Below the pieces are notes generated by a model, which was not told the origin of the DNA, made no database searches, and was given only the letters and a program-made list of their open reading frames with translations. DNA of 32,672 nt from Flavobacteriaceae bacterium (GTDB taxonomy: Bacteria > Bacteroidota > Bacteroidia > Flavobacteriales > Flavobacteriaceae). The position numbers were made by a program, and so were the translations under genes. Below, in pieces: positions 16,562 through 23,726 of the stretch (its first letter is position 1; the number at the start of each line of letters is the position of its first letter). The stretch lies in assembly GCA_029934835.1 (NCBI GenBank), contig JAOZLL010000019.1, forward strand, positions 1 through 32,672. Direction: 5' to 3'.

Positions 16562-16569
16562 TAGTTTTG
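16562..16569 (+). promoter_or_regulatory. PLP decarboxylase -7 promoter element
   Basis: TAGTTTTG matches TAnnTTTG. A small hairpin (AATACT/AGTATT, about 16581-16601) lies in the leader that follows. Confidence 0.45.
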
Positions 16570-16624
16570 CCCTGAATTTAAATACTTCTTTAAAGAGTAT
16601 TTAACCTGAATGTATATCAAACTT

Positions 16625-18076
16625 ATGAAACACTTAGAACTTTCTAAAGAGGAAATGAAAGCTTATGGCTATAAAATTGTAGATGTATTAGCAGAACATT
16701 TTGATTCTCTTCATACAAAAGATGCAGTTGGTCATGGAAACAGAGAAGAAATGGATGCTCTATTTAGTGAAGAAATGCCCTACAAAGCTACCTCTGCTAA
16801 CGATGTATTGGATCATGTAACCAAAGATGTTTTGAGTCAAGTAAACCTACCATCACATCCAAAATTCTATTCTTTTGTTCCGGGGCCAAGTAATTTCATC
16901 AGTGCCATGTCAGATAGTTTAGCCACTGGTTTTAATATTTTTTCTGGTAGCTGGAGTGGTTCTGCTGCTGCAACAAAACTAGAAATCATTAGCATACATT
17001 GGTTATTAAAAATGTTTAGTTTCCCTATAAAAACAGGTGGCGGTATTTTTACAAGTGGTGGATCCATGGCAAATCTTACGGCCCTAGCTACCGCAAGAAG
17101 TGTAAAATGTGGCGAGGATTTTTCTAAAGCTTGCATTTACCTCTCTGATCAGGCGCACTCATCAAATATCAAGGCCATTCGAGTTTTAGGTTTTAAAAAG
17201 GAACAAGTTCGTATCATACCGACAGACATGGAGTTTAAAATGTCAATCAATAAACTTAAAAATGCTATCGCAAGAGATAAGTTAAATGGATTACAACCCT
17301 TTTGCATATTAGCAACAGCAGGTGCCACTAACACGGGAAGTGTAGACCCTTTAGAAGCAATTGCCACCATTAGTAAAAAAGAGAATCTATGGTTGCATGT
17401 TGATGCTGCTTATGGTGGTGGAGTAATTCTAGCTGATGCTGGCAAGAAACTATTAACAGGAATTAGAAAAGCCGATTCGCTTACAGTTGATCCACATAAA
17501 TGGTTTTTTCAGCCTTATGAAATGGGTTGTTTATTAGTTAAAAATCATAAATGGTTGAGTAAAACCTTTTCTGAAAAACCTGAATATCTTCGTGATGTTG
17601 AAGGAAATAAATCTGAGATAAATTTCTATGATCATGGCATACAACTCACAAGACGTTTTAGAGCTTTAAAATTCTATATGTCTGTTAAAACTTTTGGTTT
17701 AGATGCTTTTAAAAAAGGGGTTCAATACAGTCTTAAACTAACAGAGGATTTAGAAGATCTACTTCGATTAAGTCCTCACTGGGAAATTATATCTCCTGCT
17801 ACACTCGCTATCATAAATTACAGATACAATCCTATAAATTATAAACTATCAGAGAAAGAACTCGATAAGCTAAATGAACACATCTCTAAAAAAATTACTG
17901 AATCAAAAAAGGCTTTATTAGTTACTACAATACTACAAGATCAAGTAGTACTACGAATGTGTTTAATAAATCCTAGAACAACTATAGATGATGTAAAAGA
18001 AACTATTAATTTATGTGAGGATTATGCCCAAAAGTATTTAGATGAAATTTTTGAAAGTCCAAACACAAAATTATAA
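16625..18076 (+). CDS. Pyridoxal-phosphate-dependent amino acid decarboxylase (group II, aromatic-L-amino-acid type)
   Basis: 483 residues from the ATG at 16625 (MKHLELSKEEMKAYGYKIVD, a typical family opening); an in-frame ATG five codons earlier at 16610 is possible. Group II decarboxylase features are visible: FTSGGSMANLTAL for the PLP phosphate, the base-stacking His in SDQAHSS, the pyridine-N Asp in HVDAAYGGG, and the Schiff-base Lys in TVDPHKWFFQP. Substrate could be an aromatic amino acid such as tyrosine, DOPA or tryptophan, or an acidic one; the sequence alone does not decide. Pyrophosphatase lies 46 bases downstream but has its own promoter element. Confidence 0.88.
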   Translation: MKHLELSKEEMKAYGYKIVDVLAEHFDSLHTKDAVGHGNREEMDALFSEEMPYKATSANDVLDHVTKDVLSQVNLPSHPKFYSFVPGPSNFISAMSDSLATGFNIFSGSWSGSAAATKLEIISIHWLLKMFSFPIKTGGGIFTSGGSMANLTALATARSVKCGEDFSKACIYLSDQAHSSNIKAIRVLGFKKEQVRIIPTDMEFKMSINKLKNAIARDKLNGLQPFCILATAGATNTGSVDPLEAIATISKKENLWLHVDAAYGGGVILADAGKKLLTGIRKADSLTVDPHKWFFQPYEMGCLLVKNHKWLSKTFSEKPEYLRDVEGNKSEINFYDHGIQLTRRFRALKFYMSVKTFGLDAFKKGVQYSLKLTEDLEDLLRLSPHWEIISPATLAIINYRYNPINYKLSEKELDKLNEHISKKITESKKALLVTTILQDQVVLRMCLINPRTTIDDVKETINLCEDYAQKYLDEIFESPNTKL

Positions 18077-18080
18077 TTCA

Positions 18081-18088
18081 TACATTTG
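18081..18088 (+). promoter_or_regulatory. Pyrophosphatase -7 promoter element
   Basis: TACATTTG, a perfect TAnnTTTG match, 34 bases before the ATG at 18123. Confidence 0.5.
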
Positions 18089-18122
18089 TACTGTACTAAA
18101 TTACATTTAAAATTCACTATAT

Positions 18123-18785
18123 ATGCACAAGAAAAAACTTGACCCCATTGGAAAATTAATCGGTCTAAGACACAAATCACATCCTTGGCACGGAATTGAA
18201 ATCGGGGCTAGTTCCCTAAGTACAATAACCTGTTTTGTAGAAATGGTTCCTACCGATACCGTTAAATACGAAATTGATAAAGCATCTGGGTATTTAACAA
18301 TTGATCGCCCTCAAAAATTTTCTAGCATCCTACCTGCGCTTTATGGTTTTATTCCACAAACCTATTGTGGTGAAAAACTAGCAGAAATAAGTAGAAAAAA
18401 ACTAGATCGACCTGATATTATAGGTGATGGTGACCCTTTAGATATTTGTATTCTTACAGAAAAAGAGATAACCCATGGTGATATCTTGGTTGAAGCAAAA
18501 CCCATTGGAGGTTTTAGAATGATTGATGGAAATGAAGCTGATGATAAAATAATTGCCGTGCTTAAAGGAGATGCCGTTTACGGTGATTATACTGATATTA
18601 CAGACTGCCCAACTGCAGTCATTGACCGATTGCGACATTATTTTCTAACCTACAAAGATATGCCGGGTGAGGACAAACACAAATGTGAAATTACACATAC
18701 TTACAACAAAAAAGAAGCCCTTGAGATAATCAATTGCTCTATAAAAGACTATAGACATTTTATAGAAAAAATGTTGTTTGATTAA
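18123..18785 (+). CDS. ppa: Inorganic pyrophosphatase, family I
   Basis: 220 residues, soluble. Active-site features of family I pyrophosphatases are present: Glu50 in VKYEIDK, the YGFIPQTYCG segment, and the metal-binding GDGDPLDICIL (Asp102, Asp104, Asp107), then KPIGGFRMIDGNEADDKII with further metal ligands. It hydrolyses PPi to phosphate and pulls biosynthetic reactions forward. The gene is followed by a strong terminator. Confidence 0.93.
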   Translation: MHKKKLDPIGKLIGLRHKSHPWHGIEIGASSLSTITCFVEMVPTDTVKYEIDKASGYLTIDRPQKFSSILPALYGFIPQTYCGEKLAEISRKKLDRPDIIGDGDPLDICILTEKEITHGDILVEAKPIGGFRMIDGNEADDKIIAVLKGDAVYGDYTDITDCPTAVIDRLRHYFLTYKDMPGEDKHKCEITHTYNKKEALEIINCSIKDYRHFIEKMLFD

Positions 18786-18806
18786 GGCTTGCCATTTTAA
18801 TCTAAT

Positions 18807-18840
18807 AAAAAAAAGGACTTCTTTCAAAGTCCTTTTTTTT
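18807..18840. terminator. Bidirectional terminator after ppa
   Basis: AAAAAAAAGGACTT (18807-18820) pairs with AAGTCCTTTTTTTT (18827-18840). It serves ppa on the plus strand and, on the minus strand, begins exactly at the stop codon of the 42-codon frame. Confidence 0.8.
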
Positions 18841-18967
18841 ACTGTATAAATTTAATCATATCACTAGTAAGTTGCTCTTCAGCAGAGCTAGTATCTATTT
18901 TTTTAATATGAATAATATAATTAATAAGTTTATAGAAACTAGCAATCATTCTTTTCCACATTACCAT
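18839..18967 (-). CDS. Possible small protein of 42 residues
   Basis: The minus-strand frame starts at ATG 18967 (MVMWKRMIASFYKLINYI) and ends with a TAA that directly abuts the terminator hairpin. The peptide has a basic, amphipathic N-terminal helix and a C-terminal SAEEQLTSDMIKFI with a normal amino acid balance, unlike a random AT-rich frame. Later in-frame ATGs at 18961 or 18949 are alternative starts. I do not recognise a family. The remaining sequence to 19040 shows nothing else. Confidence 0.35.
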   Translation of the reverse strand: MVMWKRMIASFYKLINYIIHIKKIDTSSAEEQLTSDMIKFIQ

Positions 18968-19040
18968 TATTAATACTCTACCAAATTTTCATTCAGATAA
19001 TCAAAGTATTAAATCTGATCACTTTATAACCTAAAACAAC

Positions 19041-19781
19041 TTAGAATGTAATCTGAGTTTGTAGCGTAGAACTAGTCTGAAAATCTGGGCTTGCACCGCT
19101 TACCACTGCACCAGTTTCAACTTTTTTAGCAGCAACTGCTACCCAATAGTTTACACCTGACACAAGATCTGAGGTAGGTCGCATCCAACCTGTACCACCA
19201 TCAATATTAATTGTCACAGACGTTTCAGTTGTTGCTAACTGTGCTAGCTTAAATATGGGTTTAGTCCCTGCCATATCTAATTCTGTTACTTTTACACAAT
19301 ACAAATCAGCATTAGTGACTGCGGCCCAACTTAAAGTCATAGAAGTATCACCAGGAGTATAATCAACTGTAAATGGTATTGGTAAATCAATTTCAGTGTC
19401 TTCTACTGTATCAATAATTATTTTTTCATAGCCATCACTAAATGTCAATGTAAATGTATAATCTCCACTTATATTGGTTGCAGCCAAAGGTGCCGCCATG
19501 TTATTAAGTTTTCCCGGTCCTGCCCAAAATTCAACTAAGTCATATGAAATACCATTAGGTGTTGTTACTGTACAACCTATTGCGTTAATATCAATACCAC
19601 CAGCAAAGAATACTTCTTTATATCTAATACCGCTCGGTGTATTTACTTTCTTTAAAATCACATCTCCATATGCATCGTCGTGCGTGTTAACAGGAGGAGT
19701 TGGATCATCTTCATCACAACTTGTGAAAATAAATACTCCTGTAAATAATAGTAATACGGTTAAAAATTTTATTGTTTTCAT
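19041..19781 (-). CDS. Lipoprotein with fibronectin III-like domain, partner of the copper-type TonB receptor
   Basis: 246 residues. Lipoprotein signal ends in FTSC (Cys22). The next residues DEDD are acidic, resembling Bacteroidota lipoprotein export signals, so surface display is possible. Residues about 30-130 form a beta-rich domain with GDYTFTLTFSDG; residues about 135-246 look like an FN3-type fold (TMTLSWAAVTNADLYCVKV). It begins 115 bases after the stop of the TonB receptor on the same strand with no clear terminator between, so it is likely co-transcribed and may assist receptor function or substrate capture. The family is not recognised. Confidence 0.7.
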   Translation of the reverse strand: MKTIKFLTVLLLFTGVFIFTSCDEDDPTPPVNTHDDAYGDVILKKVNTPSGIRYKEVFFAGGIDINAIGCTVTTPNGISYDLVEFWAGPGKLNNMAAPLAATNISGDYTFTLTFSDGYEKIIIDTVEDTEIDLPIPFTVDYTPGDTSMTLSWAAVTNADLYCVKVTELDMAGTKPIFKLAQLATTETSVTINIDGGTGWMRPTSDLVSGVNYWVAVAAKKVETGAVVSGASPDFQTSSTLQTQITF

Positions 19782-19896
19782 GTTTAATAATTTTAAAAGT
19801 TAAATTTTTGAATGTTAAATTGTTTATTGTGTCATTTTGAGGCATGAAGAATCTTTACAATTATTGAAAAGACTTTCACTTAGCTCTAAATGACAA

Positions 19897-22197
19897 TTAG
19901 AAATCATATTTTGCATAGACACTAAAGCTTCTACCTACTTCATATATTTTTCTACCATTATATTCATCAGCGTTTGCAAAAGAGAAATTCAAATGGTTGT
20001 AATAGGCTTCATCCATAATATTCAAAATAGCACCTCCAATACTAAAGCCTTTCATTGGCTTATACCCTAAACGTAAATCAAAAGTAGTATGCCCTGGTGT
20101 TTCTGACTCATTGAAAGCAGTTGAAAAATCACTTTGAGTAGCTACTAATTCAGAACGAAAATCTATCCAATACTTTTCTTTTTCATATTTCAAACCTATA
20201 TGTCCACTCATTGGTGCCACTTGAGCTAATGGCTCATCAAAAGTTTCATTATAAGCTTTAGTATAAGCGATATCAGATTTGAATAACAAATCATCTATGA
20301 TCCTATAATTAAAGAAAGCATCAAACCCATATTGGTTGGCATCTACATTCCAAAACTGTTTTGGAGCCATGGCTGGTCCGCCTCCACAACCTCCACCAAC
20401 ACCGACAAAAGCAGTATTTTCGAAAGCAGTAATATAATTATGCATCAGTGAATAAAACGTACTGACACCAACTCCTATTTTACTCCATTTTTTGTTAACA
20501 GAAAGTTCAATTTGATTGTTTATCTCTGGTTTTAAGTATGGATTTCCAATATATTCACGTGAATCTGAACCAATATAAAAACGATAGATATATCGTTCAA
20601 TCATCGATGGTGTACGTGTTCCTCTCCCATAAGCTAACTGTGCTTGTAAACCTTTTGATTTATATTTTACTGCTATATTTCCTCCTAAAGTAATGTCAGA
20701 TGCATCTGCAATCTCTCCTCCATATAAATCTAAAAAACCTGGATCTGGATTATTCATGCTACCACTTACAAAATCTGTACGAAAACCAACAGTTGTAGTT
20801 AGTTCTTTGTTGAGTTTATAACTAGCTTCAGCAAATACACCGTAGTCAGCTATTGTAGCATCTTGCCATACACTAAAATATTTTACAATAGGTACAGCAA
20901 AAGGTTCCCCTGTAGCTGGATTATTATTTATGTAAACTGTTTTATCACCATCTCTTTTGATAATATCAGCATCTAAGCCCGTATATATCATCCAATCTTT
21001 TGTGGGCTTTAATCCCAGTTCAAATTTACCTCCTATTGTTTTTGCCCAAACAGGTGTTCTGGCATCTGTAGCAGGATAATTTGGACGAACATATTCACTA
21101 CTTGCATAACCATTTGTCATAAGGTGATCTACAAAAGAATAATACCCTTTTACTGAAAGGCTACTTACTTTATCTGTCATTTGTTTGATTTTATAATCTA
21201 AACCAATCATATAACTATCATCTTTTGGTGAATCCATTGCCAAACCAACATGCATAATATCATTGGCAAATTTTTGTCGCCAATCTAACTGTATACGTTG
21301 GTTATTTTTTGGATTATAACCTGCTTTAATCGAATATGAATTAGTTTCAAAACCAGATGAGGTTTCTACACCATCACCATCAGTATAATCACCAAAATCT
21401 CTTCGTTCACCATCAATGGTAAAGTCAAATTTTTCAGTTGCATACATCAATTCAGCTCTTCCGACAAAATTACTTCCATTAGTTTCGTAACCACTTTGTA
21501 AACTTCCGTGAAAACCATAATCCTCGGGAGTTGGCCTTTTAGTAACCATATTTACAATTCCACCAAAACTTTGCCCAAAACGGACAGTGAAAGGTCCTTT
21601 TACTACTTCAATCTTACGCACTTCCTCTGGAATAACATGTGCCGTAATAGGATCCATCCTATTAGGACAGGCATTGACAATTTTTACTCCTCCATCGTAC
21701 TTTATATTCATCTGTTCATATTTGAACGCACGTAAAGATGGTTCTGTGGAGGAAGCACTTCTTTTTTGGATATTGAAACCTGCTATATTATTAAATAAAT
21801 CTGTTACATTTCTTGGTTGACTGCCCTTTTTTATATCGTCCATTACTACAACAGAATGTGAAATATCTTGTAATGGATCAGATTTAACTATTATCTCATC
21901 TAAAGAAATTTTCTTTTGAGATAAACTTATGGCTGAAGCTTTAGAAACTGATACCTTAATAGTTTGATAGGACATATGCATTATCTCTAAAATCGCATCA
22001 TCTGCTGCTTCAATACTGAATTTACCATTTACATTCGTAATAGTATATCTATCATAGCCCACTGCTTTAACCGTTACGTCAGCAATAGGTTCATTAGTTT
22101 CTTGATCAATAATAACACCTGTAAAAGTATTATTTTGAGCAAATAGTACCATGCTCGCAAATGCAAACACAATACTTAAAATTATTGATTTTTTCAT
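19897..22197 (-). CDS. TonB-dependent receptor resembling copper receptors (OprC/NosA type)
   Basis: 766 residues: signal peptide to about residue 20 (VLFAQ), a carboxypeptidase-regulatory-like beta-sandwich (25-100), a plug domain (about 105-220) and a 22-strand barrel ending in YAKYDF with terminal Phe. The plug contains VNACPNRMDPITAHVIP, close to the NxCPxRMDPPT segment I know from OprC/NosA copper receptors, including the CxxxM copper-binding pair (Cys177, Met181). A Gly-Cys-rich loop GVGGGCGGGPAMAPKQ lies in the barrel. It should import copper across the outer membrane. Copper is needed by N2O reductase and heme-copper oxidases, which fits the neighbouring denitrification genes, although NirS and NorBC themselves use heme iron. 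Confidence 0.8.
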   Translation of the reverse strand: MKKSIILSIVFAFASMVLFAQNNTFTGVIIDQETNEPIADVTVKAVGYDRYTITNVNGKFSIEAADDAILEIMHMSYQTIKVSVSKASAISLSQKKISLDEIIVKSDPLQDISHSVVVMDDIKKGSQPRNVTDLFNNIAGFNIQKRSASSTEPSLRAFKYEQMNIKYDGGVKIVNACPNRMDPITAHVIPEEVRKIEVVKGPFTVRFGQSFGGIVNMVTKRPTPEDYGFHGSLQSGYETNGSNFVGRAELMYATEKFDFTIDGERRDFGDYTDGDGVETSSGFETNSYSIKAGYNPKNNQRIQLDWRQKFANDIMHVGLAMDSPKDDSYMIGLDYKIKQMTDKVSSLSVKGYYSFVDHLMTNGYASSEYVRPNYPATDARTPVWAKTIGGKFELGLKPTKDWMIYTGLDADIIKRDGDKTVYINNNPATGEPFAVPIVKYFSVWQDATIADYGVFAEASYKLNKELTTTVGFRTDFVSGSMNNPDPGFLDLYGGEIADASDITLGGNIAVKYKSKGLQAQLAYGRGTRTPSMIERYIYRFYIGSDSREYIGNPYLKPEINNQIELSVNKKWSKIGVGVSTFYSLMHNYITAFENTAFVGVGGGCGGGPAMAPKQFWNVDANQYGFDAFFNYRIIDDLLFKSDIAYTKAYNETFDEPLAQVAPMSGHIGLKYEKEKYWIDFRSELVATQSDFSTAFNESETPGHTTFDLRLGYKPMKGFSIGGAILNIMDEAYYNHLNFSFANADEYNGRKIYEVGRSFSVYAKYDF

Positions 22198-22269
22198 TTA
22201 AGTATTATTTGGTAAAATACTATATAAGATGCGTTTAAAACATTTATATACTATTTTACTTAGTTAAAA

Positions 22270-22340
22270 GCATATCACAATAAGAGCTAAAGAAATAGCT
22301 ACTAGGTTATAGCATAAATTAACTCTAACTTATGATATGC
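22270..22340 (-). other. Possible structured leader of the TonB receptor gene
   Basis: GCATATCA (22270-22277) pairs with TGATATGC (22333-22340), with extra TAAG/CTTA pairing after a two-base bulge and an inner AGCT/AGCT hairpin. No known riboswitch core was recognised. Confidence 0.3.
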
Positions 22341-22366
22341 TATTAATTGTATAAAAATTAATAAAA

Positions 22367-22398
22367 TATTTAGTTCAAGTAGACTAATGAACTAAATA
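22367..22398 (-). terminator. Hairpin with T-rich tail between the 129-residue protein gene and the TonB receptor gene
   Basis: TATTTAGTTCA (22367-22377) and TGAACTAAATA (22388-22398) form an 11-bp stem with a 10-base loop. On the minus strand it is followed by T-rich sequence. It could terminate or attenuate transcription into the receptor gene. A direct repeat AATTCGTATT (22436-22445 and 22459-22468) lies on its upstream side. Confidence 0.55.
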
Positions 22399-22502
22399 AG
22401 ATACTTATGATCTGAGTTTCTAATAAAAACCTACTAATTCGTATTCACGATAAAGAACAATTCGTATTGTAAGATAATAACGAAACTTATAAAAACAGTA
22501 TC

Positions 22503-22892
22503 CTAAACAGTAGGTTTTGGTGGATGGAATATAGAGAAACTATATTCGGTAATCACAAAATGCTTACCAAAAATAGGGGTTGATAGCTTTGTAATATCCT
22601 CAGAAAAAAGTGATTTGTATACGTAAAAATCCAATGTAGATATCGGATAGTCATTCATATTAAGGGGAACCGTTGTAACTGGATTTGTATTCTGAATGGG
22701 CTCTACTCTCTTTTTTAGTGCTTCCAAGTAACACTGTCCATTACATTCTAAATAAGGTTTATCTTTATTTACACAAAGTTCTGTAACGATATAATCATAA
22801 TTTGCATAATAAATCATCAAGGGAACCAATGGCTTTAACATGGCTACCAAATAGAAAAAAGTGAATAATATGCCAAAAATTTGTTTTTTCAA
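22503..22892 (-). CDS. Small membrane-anchored protein with CxGxC motif, likely metal-related
   Basis: 129 residues. One N-terminal hydrophobic segment (IFGILFTFFYLVAMLKPLVP), then an exported or periplasmic part with CVNKDKPYLECNGQCYL, a closely spaced cysteine trio, and a C-terminal FHPPKPTV. Small Bacteroidota proteins with a CNGxCYL motif and an HPP tail are, as I remember them, often encoded near metal-uptake receptors; a function is not established. It lies upstream of the copper-type receptor on the same strand. A perfect -7 element TACCTTTG (minus strand, 22915-22922) precedes it, with a GTAAC half-site about 28 bases further upstream. Confidence 0.6.
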   Translation of the reverse strand: MKKQIFGILFTFFYLVAMLKPLVPLMIYYANYDYIVTELCVNKDKPYLECNGQCYLEALKKRVEPIQNTNPVTTVPLNMNDYPISTLDFYVYKSLFSEDITKLSTPIFGKHFVITEYSFSIFHPPKPTV

Positions 22893-22914
22893 ATTTTTAT
22901 CCTAAGTTATCACA

Positions 22915-22922
22915 CAAAGGTA
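22915..22922 (-). promoter_or_regulatory. -7 promoter element of the CxGxC protein gene
   Basis: Minus strand TACCTTTG, a perfect TAnnTTTG match 23 bases before the ATG. Confidence 0.5.
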
Positions 22923-22990
22923 TGTATATTTTCACTACTTTTGTTACATAAAAATACATTTTTATCTTTTATCTTAAGTTATAAATAAAT

Positions 22991-23440
22991 ATGCTATCGA
23001 ATGCCTCAAAATACGCGATAAGATCTGTTTTATTCTTAGCTAAGAATAGTTCAAAAGAAAATAAATATGGTGCAAAATCTATTTCAGATGAATTAGAAAT
23101 TCCACTTCATTTTATTGCTAAATTATTACAACAATTGGTTAAAGCAAATGTCATTTCATCTAGTAAAGGACCTCGTGGAGGTTTTTACACAACCACCAAT
23201 GATTTGAATAACAATGTTTGCACCATTCTCGATGAAATAGAAGCAGGTGATGTTTTTGAGCCTTGCTTTATGGGACTCCCACAATGTGGTGATGAGAATC
23301 CATGTCCTGTTCATCATATTGTAGCCCCATTTAAAGAGGCAATATTAGAAAAATTTAAACACCAAAGTATTGCAGACTTTGCAATTGAAATAAAAGAAGA
23401 CGGTACTTTTTTATCATTAAAAGGAATTGATAAAAAATGA
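22991..23440 (+). CDS. Rrf2 family transcriptional regulator with three Fe-S-type cysteines
   Basis: 149 residues. Winged helix-turn-helix of the Rrf2 family: SKYAIRSVLFLA at the start, recognition helix region IPLHFIAKLLQQLVKA, and the wing SSSKGPRGGFY. The cysteine triad is Cys92, Cys99, Cys105 (PCFMGLPQCGDENPCP), matching in position the cluster cysteines of IscR and the NO sensor NsrR (near 92-105). It lies directly upstream of nirS on the same strand and divergent from the CxGxC protein gene. A role as NO or redox sensor for nirS-nor is likely but inferred; iron-sulfur or cysteine regulation is the alternative. Confidence 0.82.
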   Translation: MLSNASKYAIRSVLFLAKNSSKENKYGAKSISDELEIPLHFIAKLLQQLVKANVISSSKGPRGGFYTTTNDLNNNVCTILDEIEAGDVFEPCFMGLPQCGDENPCPVHHIVAPFKEAILEKFKHQSIADFAIEIKEDGTFLSLKGIDKK

Positions 23441-23592
23441 ATTTGAAACATATTGACAATTCTATTTTCTTCTAAAAGTTCACTTTTCGATCACTTCATA
23501 TTAGATACTGTTGCTTTTATTATTTAATAATCCTAATAGATTAAACTACTATATTACTTTTAATTTCTACTAAAACAGTACAAAAAATTTAC

Positions 23593-23614
23593 AAACGTAA
23601 CAATTGTTACGTTT
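23593..23614 (+). promoter_or_regulatory. Perfect 22-bp palindrome upstream of nirS
   Basis: Core GTAAC-AATT-GTTAC centred at 23603.5, with flanking AAAC/GTTT also palindromic. It is the same core as the porin operator and sits 30 bp upstream of the TGAT-N4-ATCA box. It has no T-tract behind a gene end, so a protein-binding site is more likely than a terminator. Candidate binders are a CRP/FNR-family protein or the adjacent Rrf2 regulator. Confidence 0.65.
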
Positions 23615-23627
23615 TTATTTCTACTAC

Positions 23628-23639
23628 TGATTTTTATCA
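23628..23639 (+). promoter_or_regulatory. FNR/DNR-type operator of nirS (TGAT-N4-ATCA)
   Basis: TGAT-TTTT-ATCA centred at 23633.5 matches the core of the FNR/DNR consensus TTGAT-N4-ATCAA. Its centre is 36.5 bp from the last base of the -7-like element TTACTTTG (23663-23670), the same distance as in norC and porin. Confidence 0.7.
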
Positions 23640-23652
23640 TGTTTTATTTTAT

Positions 23653-23666
23653 GTAACATTTATTAC
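23653..23666 (+). promoter_or_regulatory. Near-match GTAAC-N4-ATTAC site overlapping the nirS -7 element
   Basis: GTAAC-ATTT-ATTAC differs by one base from the GTAAC-N4-GTTAC core and overlaps the first bases of the -7-like element TTACTTTG. Binding here would block RNA polymerase. AT-rich chance match cannot be excluded. Confidence 0.3.
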
Positions 23667-23670
23667 TTTG
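23663..23670 (+). promoter_or_regulatory. nirS -7 promoter element (near match)
   Basis: TTACTTTG differs from TAnnTTTG at one fixed position. It places transcription start near 23676, about 50 bases before the ATG at 23727. A weak -7 element suits an activator-dependent promoter. Confidence 0.5.
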
Positions 23671-23726
23671 CTGCATATAAAGATAATTTAGTCTTTTATT
23701 TAAAATGATAATCAAAATCTAATAAA

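Noticed and set aside
22270-22340. Cobalamin or other known riboswitch before the TonB receptor
   Set aside because: The long stem is present but no conserved riboswitch core was seen; kept only as a possible structured leader.
22943-22958. CRP/FNR box in front of the CxGxC protein gene
   Set aside because: Only a GTAAC half-site is present and the position 36.5 bp from the -7 element does not hold an inverted repeat.
23593-23614. 22-bp palindrome as terminator of the Rrf2 gene
   Set aside because: It lies about 150 bases after the stop, and its GTAAC/GTTAC core recurs at the porin promoter in activator position, which favours an operator.
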